Shown here: one piece after another, positions 34,701 through 47,494 of the stretch
Layout of the letters: each line of letters opens with the position of its first letter
Position numbering within the stretch: the first letter of the stretch is position 1
Assembly: GCA_963969365.1 (NCBI GenBank)
Contig: OZ017760.1
Span: 1,550,001-1,614,000, forward strand
Direction: 5' to 3'
Length of the DNA: 64,000 nt
Source: Asterochloris sp. CNOR1
Taxonomy: Eukaryota; Chlorophyta; Trebouxiophyceae; Trebouxiales; Trebouxiaceae
Made by a program: the position numbers and the translations under genes
Notes under the pieces: model-generated
Database searches by the model: none
What the model was told of the DNA's origin: nothing
Seen by the model: the letters and a program-made list of their open reading frames with translations, nothing else

Positions 34701-37700
34701 TGAGACCCACAGCTGACTGCCTCTGTCCCTGCTGGCCAAGCACAGTCCTGGGCAGATCCACATCTGATAGTGAGGCATCACTGTCATCGGCCTCCATCCT
34801 GGCTGAGGCAGCAGTTGGGAGCTGCACTGCAGGCAGCCTGCTGTGCACTAGCGTCCTGCTAGCACCTGCTTCCACACCTCTGGCTGCTGCAGTGCCTGCG
34901 AGCAGCGCACTGCCTGCAGCTGACTGCCTCTGTCCCTGCTGGCCAAGCACAGTCCTGGGCAGATCCACATCTGATAGTGAGGCATCACTGTCATCGGCCT
35001 CCATCCTGGCTGAGGCAGCAGTTGGGAGCTGCACTGCAGGCAGCCTGCTGTGCACTAGCGTCCTGCTAGCACCTGCTTCCACACCTCTGGCTGCTGCAGT
35101 GCCTGCGAGCAGCGCACTGCCTGCTGGCGGCCTGCTGGCACCTGCCTCTGCCTCAGCAAGCGCAGCAGCGCCTTGGGGCAGCCCACCCTGGGCTGGCCTG
35201 CTGCTAGCTGCTGGTGCCTGGACCTGCTGCTGGACGGGAGCAGTTGGCTCCAGCCTGGCCTCAGCGAGGGCCACTGACACACCATGCCCGGGCAGCAATG
35301 CATCCAAGGCTGCTCCTCCTGCCGTGCGGTCTGCCTGTGCCTGGGAGCTGATGGAAGCCAGTCCAGCCGGCACAGGACCACCAGCTGGTGCAACCACATC
35401 AGCCACCAAAGCCATGCTGCCCATTGGCCTGGCTGGCAGGAGCTCTGCTGCACCGTCTGCAGATCCAAAGGCTGCCTGGGCTCTGTTGAGGCAGGCCAGA
35501 GCCTCAGCAAACGGGTCCGGCGCATGGGCCTCCTGCCTGCCGGGCTGCCCTCCGCCAGCAGCACCTGCGACACCTGTTCCTGGAGAGCCGATGTGCCGCT
35601 GCTGCGCCCCTTGCAGGCGGGCATGCTCCAGGGGGCCTATTGCACCATGGCAGGCTAAGCTGCGCAGCCTGGTGCGCCTGCTCCTGACTGCTGGCAGCCC
35701 TGGGTGCCCCTGCAGCAGGCAGGGGCGTCCTGGCATGTGCAGCTGGGCTGCCGGTTCTCTGGCTGCTGATGACCCAGAGTGCCTGCCAGGCAGCCACGGT
35801 CTCCTTGACATCTGACATCCTGCTGCGTCTGCTATGTCGCTGGCAGCTACTGAGCTGGCCCTGCAATCTAGTGCTTGGCTGGCTGGCTGGGAGCTGAGCA
35901 GTCCAGCGCCTTGCAGCTCCAGTGTGAATTCCAGGACACGTTCCGCATCTAATGTCTGCAGGTAAGCCTCGTCTGATCCTTCCTTGTGGGATGGACCAGT
36001 CAGGCAGATTGCCAGTTTGAGATCCATTCTGAGGCATGCAGAACTGCAAGGCCAGCATGCGCACTACATCAAACAGGCACCTGCATATCACCTGAAGCGC
36101 AGCCAGAGCTGCCAGACGAAGTACTGGCTCTGCCTGGCGGAGGTGCTTCACCGCCTGAGACTTGAACTGCAGAAGATGTCATCAAATGCTGAGTTGACCA
36201 AAAGCATGCCAGGGCGGCTAAACATACTCCCCTGACTTGGTCTGCAGACATGTCAACAGACTCAGGCTTGACTACTTGCATGAGAGCTATCAAGCATCTG
36301 AGGCCGGTGAGTTGCCTGGAGCAAATGAGCCCACAATGTGGCCTTCATTGATTGCAGCATGCAGCCAAGCTCTCAGGTCTATAAATGAATTGCCTGAACG
36401 CATCTCAGTTGTTGTGTGGATGCACCTCAGTGGCCAGTGGGCTCACCATGCTGCTCACAGCCCTTGCCAGTGCCTGTGCATCTTTGTCTGCTGCAGACAC
36501 CCCTTGTGTTGTATCGAAGTGCCACTCAGCTGCATCTGCAAGGCGCAGCATGCACGCTTAGCTGCTTGTGGCTCAGAGGTGCGCTGGCAGACTTTGATCT
36601 TGGCAGCCCACCTGCTGAAGACCACAGCTTGAGCCTTTCACAGCTCCGCTGCCTCTCTGCTTTACCACGTGCTTGCGACTCAAGCGTAGCAGCACCACTC
36701 TGCAGGTCCAGTGGTTGCCTGGGCCCAAGTCTGCAGTCAACAGAGCACTCTCCTCGTGGCTAACACTAAGACTGGCCCAGGTGAAGTCTTAAGGCTGCAG
36801 CTACTGGTGCACTGCCAGACTGGCCCCAATCCACAGCAGTGAGATGCAGCTGCATCTCAATCAACATCGAGTGCTGGTGAGCATGGTTAGCGCGACAGTG
36901 TGGCAACGCCTCTGCTCCATTGCTACTGACACGCTGCTAGAGTATTGGAGCCAGTGGGTGTGAGAGAACCAGACCTGTCGTTCCCATCACGGAGACCGCT
37001 GCTGAGGTCATCGCTGTCCTGCAGGTTCAACTCCACTGTGCCCCCTGGGAGCGCCTCATGATCACCAACACCTTCAGAGACCTCATGCAGAGCTCCACCT
37101 GCAACAGAACGCCAGGGACAAGGCTGAGCAGGCTTGTACAGGACACAGCAACAGCAGGGATGCAGAAGGATGAAGCACACACCCCTGGGAGTAGATCAAG
37201 CAGCTTGCAGTGGGTTGCCTTGCCTGCCTATCAAACAGATAAAACACACCCGTATGGACTTATAAGGCTGTCAGCACCTCTGAGACAGAGGCCAGCAGGT
37301 CATGCCTGCACAATGTCAGGCTACCGTTGTGCGTCAGCTGATGTGTTGCTTGCACACTGCGAGACCCCTGACACTCCATGCCTCTGATCTGCTCTAGCGG
37401 ATTCTGGCTTTAGACGTCAACGTCAGGCCATGTGTTGAGCGCTGCGCATGCAGACTGTTGGAGGTGCAGGCACCTGTCAGCTCAACACTCATTGCCTTCA
37501 ATAGGTTGGCATTGAGCTGGGGGCCTGAGCAGGCCTCAGCCTCGCCTGCTGCGCTGCCAGCACCCGCCGAAGCTGGCCCCTCTGAGGCCTCCCAGGCTGT
37601 CTGATTGGAGTGCAGGGAGCTCTGCATCGAATTCGGCGGCCGCCTGTCAGCCTTCAGGTTGACTTTACCGCCGGCTCTGCCCCTGAAAGAGCCAATGAAC

Positions 37701-39128
37701 ACCTGCAGATGCACAGCCAGCATGGCGCACAGCGCTGTGGGCATCACATGGCCCCAGGTGCTGGTAGAGATGATGCAATCTGAAGGCAGTCCCTAAGGCT
37801 CCAGGCACCACAGATGCTGGGCAACAATCGCTGACCTTTGCAACACGCGAGTTTGCAGGGGTCTTTGCCAGTACGCACAGGCCAGAGGCTGCCTGGACCC
37901 ACAGAGCAGTCTGCTGTCAAGCCATACAAGACCAGCTCTGGATGAGCAATGCTAGTAGTGCCTTGTGCACAGGCCAGCCCAGGATACTGTCATTCATAGG
38001 GTCGAGCACTCACAGGAAACTTAGCACACCTGGTCCCCAATCTTGCTGGAGTCAATTACTTTGGGCTTCCTGCCAGTGACATAGGTTTTCTCTCGCCTGT
38101 GTGGCAGCTGTGACGTCGCAGGCACTGCAGCAGGAAGCATTGCTTAGTACTTGAAAACAGCAAAGGTGCCATGTGCTCCAATGCTGGTACTGCACACAGG
38201 CTCGATTTGCGCATTGCAGTGAACAGCGATGCAGTTTGCCAAGACCAGCTAGCGCCTGTGCCTGCAATGGCAGCCACAGATCTGCATGGGCTGCAGCTGC
38301 ACCTCCACACTGTACAGCCATCCCACACGCTGTGGCCACCCTGCGCCTGAAGGCTGCATCTGATGCCAGCCGTGCCGCTGCCTCTTCCTCCCTGCATGCA
38401 GCAAGATGCTGCCATTCCTGAGCCGCAAACGCAGCTTGTGGCTGACGGTCTGGCTGTGAGGGCCTGGCTGTGCCACACGCCTTCAAGTGCTGTGTTGTGT
38501 AGTCTCTGTCCACATGTACTGCCTGCATTGGGTCTGCCAGAGGCAAAGTCACGCAGCACAGCAGCTGCCACTGCCGTGTCACCTGCCACTGCAAAGTTCC
38601 AGGGCTGTGGCTGCCTCCCCTCTTGACATTGCGGGACAGACTGTGTGGATGTCAGCCACCTGCACTTGGGCAAGAGGTTCACTGAGACCTGTGGCTTGCA
38701 ATTGCGCACCTGTCTGCCGTACCAGGCCACAGGCAGGGCGATAGGCAATCAGACAGATGCTGAGGCTAGTTCAATGCAGCCAAGACGTGGACTGTAGCCA
38801 ACCAAGCTCAGTGCTGCCGATTGCCTGACGGGGGGGACTGCTACTGTATATGTGCTTATTTGACCTGTTCCCCAGGTCTGCCTCAGCAGTCAAATGGCCT
38901 TGAGAACTTGCCTTGCGCGCTTGCTCCTTCTCCTCGTAGGCCACCAGCATTCGCCTCTGCAGCTCAACCTAGCAGGCAGCATAGCACGACAGAGCTTGGC
39001 GGCGTGTGCAGGGAGGCACGCGCTTCAGAAGCGTAGCACATAGTACTCTGCAGCAACGAGGACCCCAGTGTCACCCTCTGCTGGATGATGGCCTCCTCAT
39101 CATGTGTGAGGTCTCTTGTCTCCAGCTG
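31705..39128 (-). CDS. FYRN/FYRC-domain protein with long low-complexity region
   Basis: The C-terminal half is secure: exons 33609-33541, 33415-33328, 33101-33036, 32688-32572 and 31896-31705 join in phase. They give FYRN (GWYNGGYIFPDGFHSRVSFR, EQLCVHDCEIIGHGG) and FYRC (RPEEPFLGKSATGCWTG, ILQRINDEIEARRQAG, GPEYFGLNQVEV, EALDPEHLCREYWAGK), then a basic tail SRKPKRAPQ. FYR domains occur in chromatin proteins such as TBRG1, MLL/trithorax and plant JMJ demethylases. Upstream exons likely in the same gene: 39128-39075 and 38968-38912 (coiled coil, DEEAIIQQRVELQRRMLVAYE), segments near 38594-38310 and 38100-38050 (GRKPKVIDSSKIGDQ), 37747-37500 (FIGSFRGRAGGKVN) and the long Ala/Gln-rich frame 36027-34400 with PLKRKRSP and repeated DDSDASLSDVDLP. 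That these belong to one gene, and the first exon, are unproven. Confidence 0.72.
34711..35124 (-). repeat. Perfect 207-bp tandem duplication in coding sequence
   Basis: Copies 34711-34917 and 34918-35124 read identically by eye. The unit is a multiple of three, so it adds 69 residues in frame, including the acidic motif DDSDASLSDVDLP and the segment AGASRTLVHSRLP. The absence of differences indicates a recent event, gene conversion or an assembly duplication. Confidence 0.92.
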
Positions 39129-40305
39129 CTGAAACAGGTCAATTGTTCTGCATTGCACAGGGGCCAATTTGAGGCACCTTCTGGCCTTGCAAGCACAATG
39201 TTCGGGATCGAGGCTTGCCTGCGGGTGGCAATGCCATTCTGTCCATCTTGGAAGATCTGCGCCAAGTCATGGCCACAGTCAGCTACACATGACATCTTTG
39301 GCATGCCACTGCCTTCGGCCACATCTGACTGGTCAACCCACGCTTTTTTGGACAGCAAACTGATTACAACTTAAATCTTTATGGAAGCTTGGAGCCTAGC
39401 AGCGTTTAAGCTGGTAGGCAGCCATCATGATTACAGGAAGGCAGTGGTCAGGCAGGGGAGTGCAGGCATGGCAAAGCAAGCTTGTTTTGCAGAGGCGTGA
39501 CTACCTTCATATGTGACAACAGGCACAGGGGAGTGATACAGTCTTGAGCTGTAGTTAGGACAGCTGCGGGCAATATTTGAGTTTCCCAAGCGGCTGTGGT
39601 AGACCTAGTCACATACAAGGTCTGACAGGGACATGAGGGGCTGAGCCTCTGCAGAGCAGCAGGGTGTGTTGTTGGCCAAGACGCCCCTCAGCACCCAGAT
39701 GCAGAAGCAAGCTGCCCTTGCAGTGCCACCACACCTTGATTGTCTCTGGGTGCTGCTGTGCTCTTGAGGTTCACAAGCCTGAGGATTCAGCTGGCTGTGG
39801 GTGTCTGGGTCTGACGTCTGCCATTTGCGGCTGCTGTAAAGCTGGTGATGAGGAGGGTTCTGCGCCCTCCTCTGGAATGGTGGGCAGTGTAGTGCACTTG
39901 AATGACATCAGGGTCTGGGTCAGAAGGGCCAGCATGGTAGCACTTGGCTTCTAGATGGCTTGCGCTGTGTGTGGTTGTGACGTGCAACTAGTGGAAACAT
40001 ATTGTGGAAGGTGGCTGAAGCTAGGGGCAAAATTTCAGCAGGGATCCTGGGCCTATCCCGTCTCCCCCAGCCACACCCTGAACTGTCCACTTTCAGGATC
40101 TCCAATGAGATCTGATGTAAACACAGTCAGCCTGTGGGGTCCAGGGGGACTGGGACAAAGCCTGGATCTGCAGGACTGCTGATTTCGAAGGTTGACTTGG
40201 AAGTCAATGTCTGGCTTGTTGAGTGAGCGGGGGCTGAATGCCTCAGCCCACAGAGCCTGTTGAATATGGGGGTCGCTTGTGATGGCCAGGAGCAAGCCCA
40301 GAGCG
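39129..40305. promoter_or_regulatory. Divergent region between FYR gene and GT8 gene
   Basis: Contains the unresolved first exon(s) of the FYR gene and the GT8 promoter. Short ORFs only. A frame at 39358-39074 on the minus strand (MLSKKAWVDQSDVAEG) could hold the FYR start but shows no family motif. Confidence 0.35.
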
Positions 40306-42392
40306 ATGGAGAGGCGTTTTGCTGCCACTGCATGTGCCGCAGCCCTGCTGACGGTCTGGGTTTTCACCGTTCACCCCTTCATCAAGGAGAAGATCAGGCT
40401 GCACAAGTGAGAGCTCTGCTGAGATCCTGGCTTGCCACACACAGTCTGTCCCGGGGTGCTTGGCCTTTCTTTGCAGGTGGACACCTGCAAGGTGTCCCCT
40501 GCCCCTGTCTGCAGCCCCTGGGAGCGTGACCCTGATCCCTATGAGGGTCGTGCAGCCATCCACCACCCTGTGCCGCAGTGCTGCTCTGGACAGAGCTGCC
40601 TGAAGCAGGACAGCGGCCGGCATGCTGTTATGACCACAGTGCGCAGCCAGTACTACATGATGGGCTTTCGCGAATTGCACTGCTCCCTGGAGCACAGCAA
40701 CCCTGGGCTGCAGCTGATCGTACTGGGCGTGGAGGGTGACCTGCCACCAAAAGATGTGGAGGTGCGCAGGGACTGATGCCCAAGAGCATTGGCTTGGCAG
40801 CAGGTGTCTGGCGCTGCCACGGGTTTTGCTTCACTCAGCCTGCCTCATGCATGCCTCTGATGATATGCTCCTGATAGGGTGAGCTCCCCTCTGCTACCCC
40901 AAAGCCACCTGGCTGTTTGTATGTCCCTCAGGAAAGGGCCACTCGATTGATGGCTCAGCGTGCAGGCTGAGCCTGAGCCTGCTTTCTGACACGTGTGCAT
41001 ACTTAGATGCTGCTGCTGCTGCTGCTGCATTGAAGAGCCTGTGCCCTGAACACGCACGCAGCATGCAGCAGCTGGGCTGCACATGTCTTCAGCTGATGCA
41101 TGCCTGCCCCAGGGCATGCACTAGGCATCTGCACTCGGCTCCGGCTTCCTGGCTGCAAGATGAGCCACCACACGAGGTGCAACACCGCTTCCTGCAGCGC
41201 AGGAGATCAAGAGCAAGGCAGAGTGGCGGCCTGTGGAGGACATCAAGCTGGCCAACAAGCTGAACCCCCGCTTTGGACTGAACTGGGTCAAGCTGCGAGC
41301 CTGGGAGCAGAGCGACCTAGATGCCATTATCATGGTGGTGGGTGAGGGGGGGTGTGGGGGGGGTGCTCAGCCTAGGAAGTGGTAGCACTGCCTGGGGACC
41401 CAGTTTGAGTGCCCCAATGGTTGAATTGCGGCCATCTTTGGCCACAGAGACTGCGTGCGCAAGCTGCAGTGCACCTTTTGGACCACCGTCTTCACCCCTG
41501 TCTCTGCCGGCCTGCAGGACACAGACATGGTCATTTTGCAGGACCTGTCCCATCTGTTCAGCCTCCCAACTGACTTTGCTATAGTGCCACGCCAAGGCCA
41601 CACTGACTTCTACTACAACCAGGGTGGTTTCATCTTCCTGAGGCCATGTCGGCCTGCATTTGCAGCCATGGAGGCTCAGCTGAGTTCTGATGCCCACCTT
41701 CACTTCACGCAGGCAAGTCTCTGGGTTGGACACCCATGCCTGATGGCTGCCATGGGCCAGGGGACGGGTCCACAGAGGTCATGACAGCATTTCTGATGCT
41801 TAAGCTGCTGGGAGGCATGACGTCTTGAGCTGATGCTGCATCACGGCAGCTCTGGTGGAGGTGCCGATTCTCAGCTGTTGCAGTTACAGGTGTAGGGGCA
41901 CCTCTGATAGGGTCCGACTCAGGCAGTGATAGTGCAAGGGCTGACAGGCTTCTGCCAGCTGCTGACTTTGTCATGTGTCTGCAGGCTTATGCTGAGCAAA
42001 GCTTCCTAGACTGGTTCTTCAAGTACACTGCTTGGCACCTTCCAATGGAGTACAACATGAATTTTGCCTTCCTGAACAACAATGCGACAGTGGGCGGTTC
42101 TGGTGAGCTGCTGCCTAATCTGCTTGGTGAGTGCTGTGCACAGGTGCATGTTGTACATGTGATGCTGCGCCCTTTTAGGTGCAGTTAGACACCAAATGCT
42201 CTGAGCAGCAGCAGAGCATCCCTCACTGATCTTGCAATTGCCAGAGCCAATGCCTCCCTGTTGCCTTCAGAGGTGTCCGTGATCCATTTCGCAAACAGCC
42301 CCAAGCCCTTTAATGCCAAGCCAAGTGACCCTTGGTGGCCGTATCTGTGCTGGCAGCCACGCCAATATGCGCAGCACTTGGCAGCTGGCTAG
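40306..42392 (+). CDS. Golgi GT8-family glycosyltransferase (glycogenin-like fold)
   Basis: Six exons in phase: 40306-40406, 40515-40761, 41203-41337, 41518-41712, 41985-42102 and 42271-42392, about 305 aa. The start MERRFAATACAAALLTVWVF is a short type II signal anchor. The catalytic domain shows AVMTTVRSQYYMMGFRELHC, then NPRFGLNWVKLRAWEQSDLD, the metal-binding DTD in IIMVDTDMVILQDLSHLF, then DFYYNQGGFIFLRPC (N-x-G region) and a terminal VIHFANSPKPFN, equivalent to the HFxGxxKPW end of glycogenin/PGSIP enzymes. The DTD codons sit directly after an intron, and the intron after exon 4 begins with GC. Likely transfers a hexose in the Golgi; donor and acceptor unknown. It is followed in tandem by a second Golgi glycosyltransferase. 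Confidence 0.87.
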
Positions 42393-43205
42393 CATCAGCA
42401 TCTCTGAGCTGGCTCCCCCCTGGCTTCTGAGTCTCTCAGAATCATGTCATGTGCCCTCACGATGCTGGAATGCCCCGAGTGCTGAAGCACAACAAAATGA
42501 ATGCCAGCCTGGTCAACTATGAATGGCTGTGAATTCCAGCGGCTGGGATTTCATCGAGCATGCGCCTCAAATTTAGTCAGCCCAAATATCCGAAGCACGG
42601 ATCTCACACACACATGTGCCAGCCAGTCATCAGCACCTCACTGGGAATAGCAGCATTGAGCTAGCTTCAACTTGCAAAAAGTGATTGAGTCCTCCGGTCG
42701 GCTGCTACCGGCTACGATGCACGTCGTGGGAACCTCGGGTGTCCCCTCTGCGGTTCACAGCCATCCCTTTGAAGGTGAGCCTGCTGTAGTCGCTGATGTT
42801 GAAGTGAACCGAAGGTCCTGTGTCTTTCAGCATCAGCTTCAGGGACAATAGATGGAGACCCAGGCGTGCCCTGCGTCCCCTTACCTGCAGAGGCAATGGC
42901 TTGTTAGATTTGAGACCCTTGCCCAATGCAGACTGTGGCGTCTCTATCCATTGACTCACTCAGAGTCTGAAAGAGCACAAGCACAGACAGTCGCAAGTAA
43001 ACAGACAAAGCAGCCCAGGCAGAGAGCTCAGCCCTGGGTCTCACCCTGGCGTGCCGATACAGCCAGTCGCTCCCCTGCTGTGCTGCTGCAGTCCAGGTGC
43101 CACTAGCAGTCAGTGGCGCTGCGACAGCAGAGGCCTGCAACAGCTCTCTGCACCCAAGGGCGAACTGATCCCGGTGATTCAGCGCTGCCGGCGGGAGCAC
43201 TCTCC
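42393..43205. other. Intergenic between two glycosyltransferase genes
   Basis: About 0.8 kb. No exon recognised. It presumably holds the GT8 3' UTR and the GT69 promoter and 5' UTR. Confidence 0.45.
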
Positions 43206-46200
43206 ATGAGAGCAGTAGGGTCATTGCCCCAGCTCAAGGCATCACAATTGCCAGACACAACGGAGGCGTCCCTGGTTGCTGTCACCAGCAGCAGCAGCTC
43301 AAGCACATTCTCCTTCGGCAGCCGCTCTAGGGCCGTGTTACAGTCCAAGCTGCGGGCTGGGCTGTGGTGGGCCCTGCTGACGCTGGTGCTCATCCTGGGC
43401 ACAGTGCCCCTCACACTGTGGCTGTGCCAGCAGCCCCTCCACAGGCTGCAACAGCAGCAGCACCTGCTGGATACTGGAGGCACGGCGTCGTTGCAGCCTG
43501 ACTACTACTATCAGAGGCTGGGCATGCTGCTGCAGCATGCAGAGCCCCTGAGTGCCCAGGAGGTGGGCTGCGTGTTAGCTGCTGAAGGAGGCTGCTGCTG
43601 CCTGCACCTGCCGGTTGCGCACCGCAGGGGTGGCGCTATGCTTCTGCCCAGAGATGCTCCCTGCTGCATGCCTGTTGTGCACGCTAGGCTGGCAGACAGT
43701 CTCACACTGAGAGTAGCACTAAGACTCACCCCTGCAGTCCACAAAGCATGTTGAGCTGGCATTGACTGGTCAGAGTCTTTCACCCACAAATGGGGGCATT
43801 GCAGCTGTCTGGCAGGAGCAGCGGGTGCCAAGGTCGCCCTCTAAAGCAAGGAACACGCTGGCTTGTGCTTGCTAGTTAGCAGCTGCCAGATCGTCAGCAG
43901 CATTCGACTGCGCACACCCCCTGGTGCAGGTGTCTAATGCCCTGAGGGCAGCTGCCCTGGGGCTGCTGTATGGGGAGCCTGTGGACCTGCTCAGCGGGCC
44001 GCCATCTGGAAGCACCGAGCCCAGTACCATGCAGCAGCGCAGCAGGCGGCTCGTGTTTGATCTTCAGCAGATGTTAGCAGAAATTCCCCACGCAGACCAC
44101 CCAGTCCGGACGTGTCAGCTGGATCCTGGCTTTGCCGGTGAGCTGCAGTCTCTCTGGAGTTCTCGGTCCGTCTTCACACTTTGCGGCCAACTGCCTCCCA
44201 TGCTATGGGCTGTCTAAAGAGGCCAGGTGCAAGCGGCTGCTGGACATGCATTGCACAGGATACAGATGCCAGGCTCATGGAATTGCAGTTCTTGCTGGGC
44301 AGCTGCCTGCTGCTGCTCGGTCTCCTGAGGGACCTAGAGCAGCAGGCCAGCACAGTCTTGACTCTGAACTAGCTGCATCGTGTAGGACTGTGCAGTGCCT
44401 GTCGCGGTGGGCTTGCAGCCTCCTCCAGCATGGCCCACTCTGGGAAGCTCATCACCTGGTGACAAATGGCAAGCAATGCGGGCTTTGCCTGTAGGTTCCA
44501 GACTGGATGGAGAGCGCTTCTTGGTAGCCCTCAACCTTCACAACAATGAGGGCGTCCTGCCACACCAGATCCTGCAGCTCATACAGGTGACTTTAGCTGA
44601 CGCCTTGCATACAAGCTTTGCCCACAAGCTGCCCACCCATGCTGCTCCTGGGCGATCTGCCTCTCATCTGTCAGCCACCATCGCCTGGAGCAGCTCAAGG
44701 ACGCAAGCTGTCCATCTCTTCTGCCTGCAGCTGATGGCCATGCTGCCCTCTGGGGACATTGTGCTCTCCATTTATGAGAGTGGCAGCCATGACAGCAGTC
44801 CGGAGTGGCTGGAGCTGTTGGGCCACCTTCTTGAGCTGATGCATGCCAGCGCGCTCATCGTGATGCGGGGCAGCGAGCGAGGGGCTTCAGGGTCGCAGCG
44901 CATTCCACAGCTGGCAAAGCTGAGGAATCTGGCGCTGACGCCGCTGTGGGACGCCAAGGGTGAGTTGCTGGGGCAAGGTGCTGGCACTGGTGCTGGCTTG
45001 GGTGGGGCAGGGACAGCATTATGGAATGCTTGGCATGAGCAGCTGGCAACTTTGCTGGCTAGCTCAAAGTGTGGCCCTGGCCTGAGGAGTATGGCACTAG
45101 AGAGAGGGTTTAGTGTGAGTCGGTGGTCAAGGTGCTGGACAGAGTGCTGGCATTCCCTGGGTGAGGCAGGGATGCTTACAATCCCAAGATGGACCCGCAG
45201 TCAGCCAAGCTGAGGATGCTTGCCTCCAACCCCCAGTGGTTCACTGAGTTAGTGTGTGACTAAAACTGGATTTTGGGAGCTGCCACGCACGCCCACAGGG
45301 ATGTCCTCCCGCTGCTAGCATGAGCTGCGGAGTTGTATGGACCGCTTTCCAAGACCTCATGTGACTAAATGCACCAGTCACGGCTCAATCCTGCAGCTGC
45401 AGGACTGCTCTGCCTGAGCAAGCAGGCAGCAGCAGAGCTGCATGCACTCACTTGTCCGCAGGATTAACGCCCAGCTGTTGCATGCAGATCACCACTCAGG
45501 CCTGTCAGCAGAATGTGCTATCTGCTGCGGCGTGCACCCACTAACCCTCAAGTGGGTCATCCCTTAACATTTGCCTACAGGGAATCAGGAGTCGTAGAGC
45601 CGCATGACGGCCTGCGGGCTCAGCCCAGGCTTGCTGCAAGCCTTCAACAGTGCTTGCACCTCCCTGCAGGGGTGACCTTCCTGAGCAAGCAGGAGCAGCA
45701 AGGCAGCTTCCAAGCAGACCGGGTCATATTCATCAATGACGTCTTCTTCTGCGTCAATGATGTAATGAGGCTGGCCTTCCAGGATGCAGACCTGGCCTGT
45801 GGCATGGACTTCCAGCAGCAGTTCCCGGGGCTGCTGGCCTTCTATGACACCTGGTAATAGACTTGTTTCGGCTCCAGCCCCCGTCTTTGGCATTGACTTG
45901 CAGCAGCAGGCAGTTAGGAGCTGCTGGGCTTCCATGAGCACTTGGTTGGTGTCTTGTGTACTCCAAACAAGTGCTCGCGGAGACTGGGTACCCTTGCCCT
46001 TCTCTGTGCTTGTGCTGGAGCAGAGAAGGAGGTAGGGACATTGGGCACATACCCAAGTCACTCAAGCATACACGACTTTACTTCAGAGTCTGGCCCTGAG
46101 TTAATCATGCTTCTGAGTGCCTGTACCTGACAACGCCACACCTTGATGCGCGCGCTCTGAATCCACAGTGAATTCTCGAGTGGCCATGTTGCTGAGAGCC

Positions 46201-47494
46201 TGCACTGGACAGAGTGACGATGTTGCTCCAACCCTTTTTTGTGGCAGACCTGAGAATGTGCGGTGCCGCCTGCAGTCCCTCGCTGCTCACACAGCTACCC
46301 TGCTGCCACCATGCAGGGTTGCACGCGACGCAGAGGGGTTCAAGTTCAATCACGGCGGCATGCCCTATGTTCGGGAGCCCTTCGCCGAGCAGCGCATCTG
46401 GCAGGGCCTGCCTTTCCCCGTCAGTTGCTGCTGGAACGGGATGGCTGTGCTCAGTGCAGCCCCCTTTCAAAACGGGACGCGCTTCAGGGCAGACGACCCT
46501 GAGGGCTGCCCCAGCTCAGAGTGCTCGCTCATCTGCGACGACTTCATCCGGGCGGGGCACACCAAGATGGTTGTCGACCCAGGTGGGCAGGGGTCCTTGA
46601 ACAGGTTGGCAGGAAGGCATGGAGCACCTGCCAGGCCTGCGGTGTCACATGTGGAGAGGTGCTGCCTGGTCAAGGTGGGCACTGTCTTGCTGAGGGCTGC
46701 CCCAGACCCAACACCGCAGTAAGTTCAGTCGTGCACATCTGGATGGTAGATTAATACTGACCAGGTGAACACCACCAGCTGACAGGGCACCTCAGCTGGC
46801 GACGCAGCAGGGTCAGGCAGGATATTGGCGCACCCCTTCCGAGTGCAGGACAACTGCAAGGCTGGTATCTAGTCCTGTGAGAGCTTGTGGAGCGCGACCT
46901 GCAGTTATGAGCTGCCCTGGTTGGCGCATGTTCAAAGTCGTGGGGTGCATGTCTCCAGAGCGGCAGCTCATGCAGACCTCATGGGCCATCTAGATGGCTT
47001 GCTGACCATGCATGAGAGCATTGTTCTGGGGTTTCAAGCTTGTGTGCAGCCTGTACCTGCCTCAGGGTAGCGTGAGGAACAGGGCTGATATTTTCTGGCA
47101 AGCATCAGCCTGTATTACAGTCAGTGCTGACCTGCAGCCGGCCACCCCTCAGGGGAGGATGACAGCCAACTCACCCGATGCGCCTGACCCTGTTGCAGGG
47201 GTGCAGCTGGCATATGATGCAAAGCTGGCCCATGCCCTCATGGTGCACCCAGCGCGCCAGCCCAGCGGCAAGAAATTCATTCCCCAGTCCTCCTGGGCCG
47301 AAGTGCTGGCAAACCCCATCCCTGCTGCCCGCTTCCCCACTCGATTCGTCAACAACTGCTGCCAGCACTTTGCACGCTTCCTGCTGCTCTGCCAACAACG
47401 CAATGTGCTCCGAACTGGCAACGACAGCCCCGCATCCTGGCTCAGTGGCACACCACTTAGACCCTTGGTGCTGCCTGCCTGGGCACACTTGTAG
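43206..47494 (+). CDS. GT69 / CAP59-like glycosyltransferase, type II membrane protein
   Basis: Seven exons in phase: 43206-43562, 43930-44137, 44495-44586, 44731-44959, 45670-45853, 46317-46582 and 47199-47494. A Ser-rich cytoplasmic N-terminus precedes a signal anchor (LWWALLTLVLILGTVPLTLWL) and a stem. The CAP59/CMT1 signature follows: RFLVALNLHNNEGVLPHQI, DIVLSIYESGSHDSSPEWLE, RIPQLAKLRNLALTPL, DRVIFINDVFFCVNDVMRL (DxD-like region), DADLACGMDF, LPFPVSCCWNGMAVLSAAPF, and SSECSLICDDFIRAGHTKMV, then VQLAYDAKLAH. Members such as Cryptococcus CMT1 are alpha-1,3-mannosyltransferases; the activity here is inferred only at the family level. Introns after exons 4 and 5 contain echoes of the exon ends. 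Confidence 0.9.
45801..45950 (+). repeat. Echo of GT69 exon 5 end in intron 5
   Basis: Exon bases 45801-45853 (GMDFQQQF...LLAFYDT) are matched at 45889-45945, where the same frame would read GIDLQQQ...CWASMSTW. The shared words are GGCATNGACTTNCAGCAGCAG, GCTGCTGG and CTTC-ATGA-CAC. A weaker parallel case is exon 4 (44901-44949, LAKLRNLAL) against intron bases 45191-45239 (AGCCAAGCTGAGGATGCTTG). Confidence 0.8.

Noticed and set aside
34700-35815. Long plus-strand open frame (371 codons) opposite the FYR gene
   Set aside because: It is the antisense of a CTG/CAG-rich coding region. The minus frame is longer (551 codons), has basic and acidic motifs and fits the neighbouring minus exons.
40053-40367. 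Minus-strand frame with a membrane-like segment upstream of GT8
   Set aside because: It overlaps the GT8 first exon, which is supported by phase, a signal anchor and homology. The minus frame has no partner exons.
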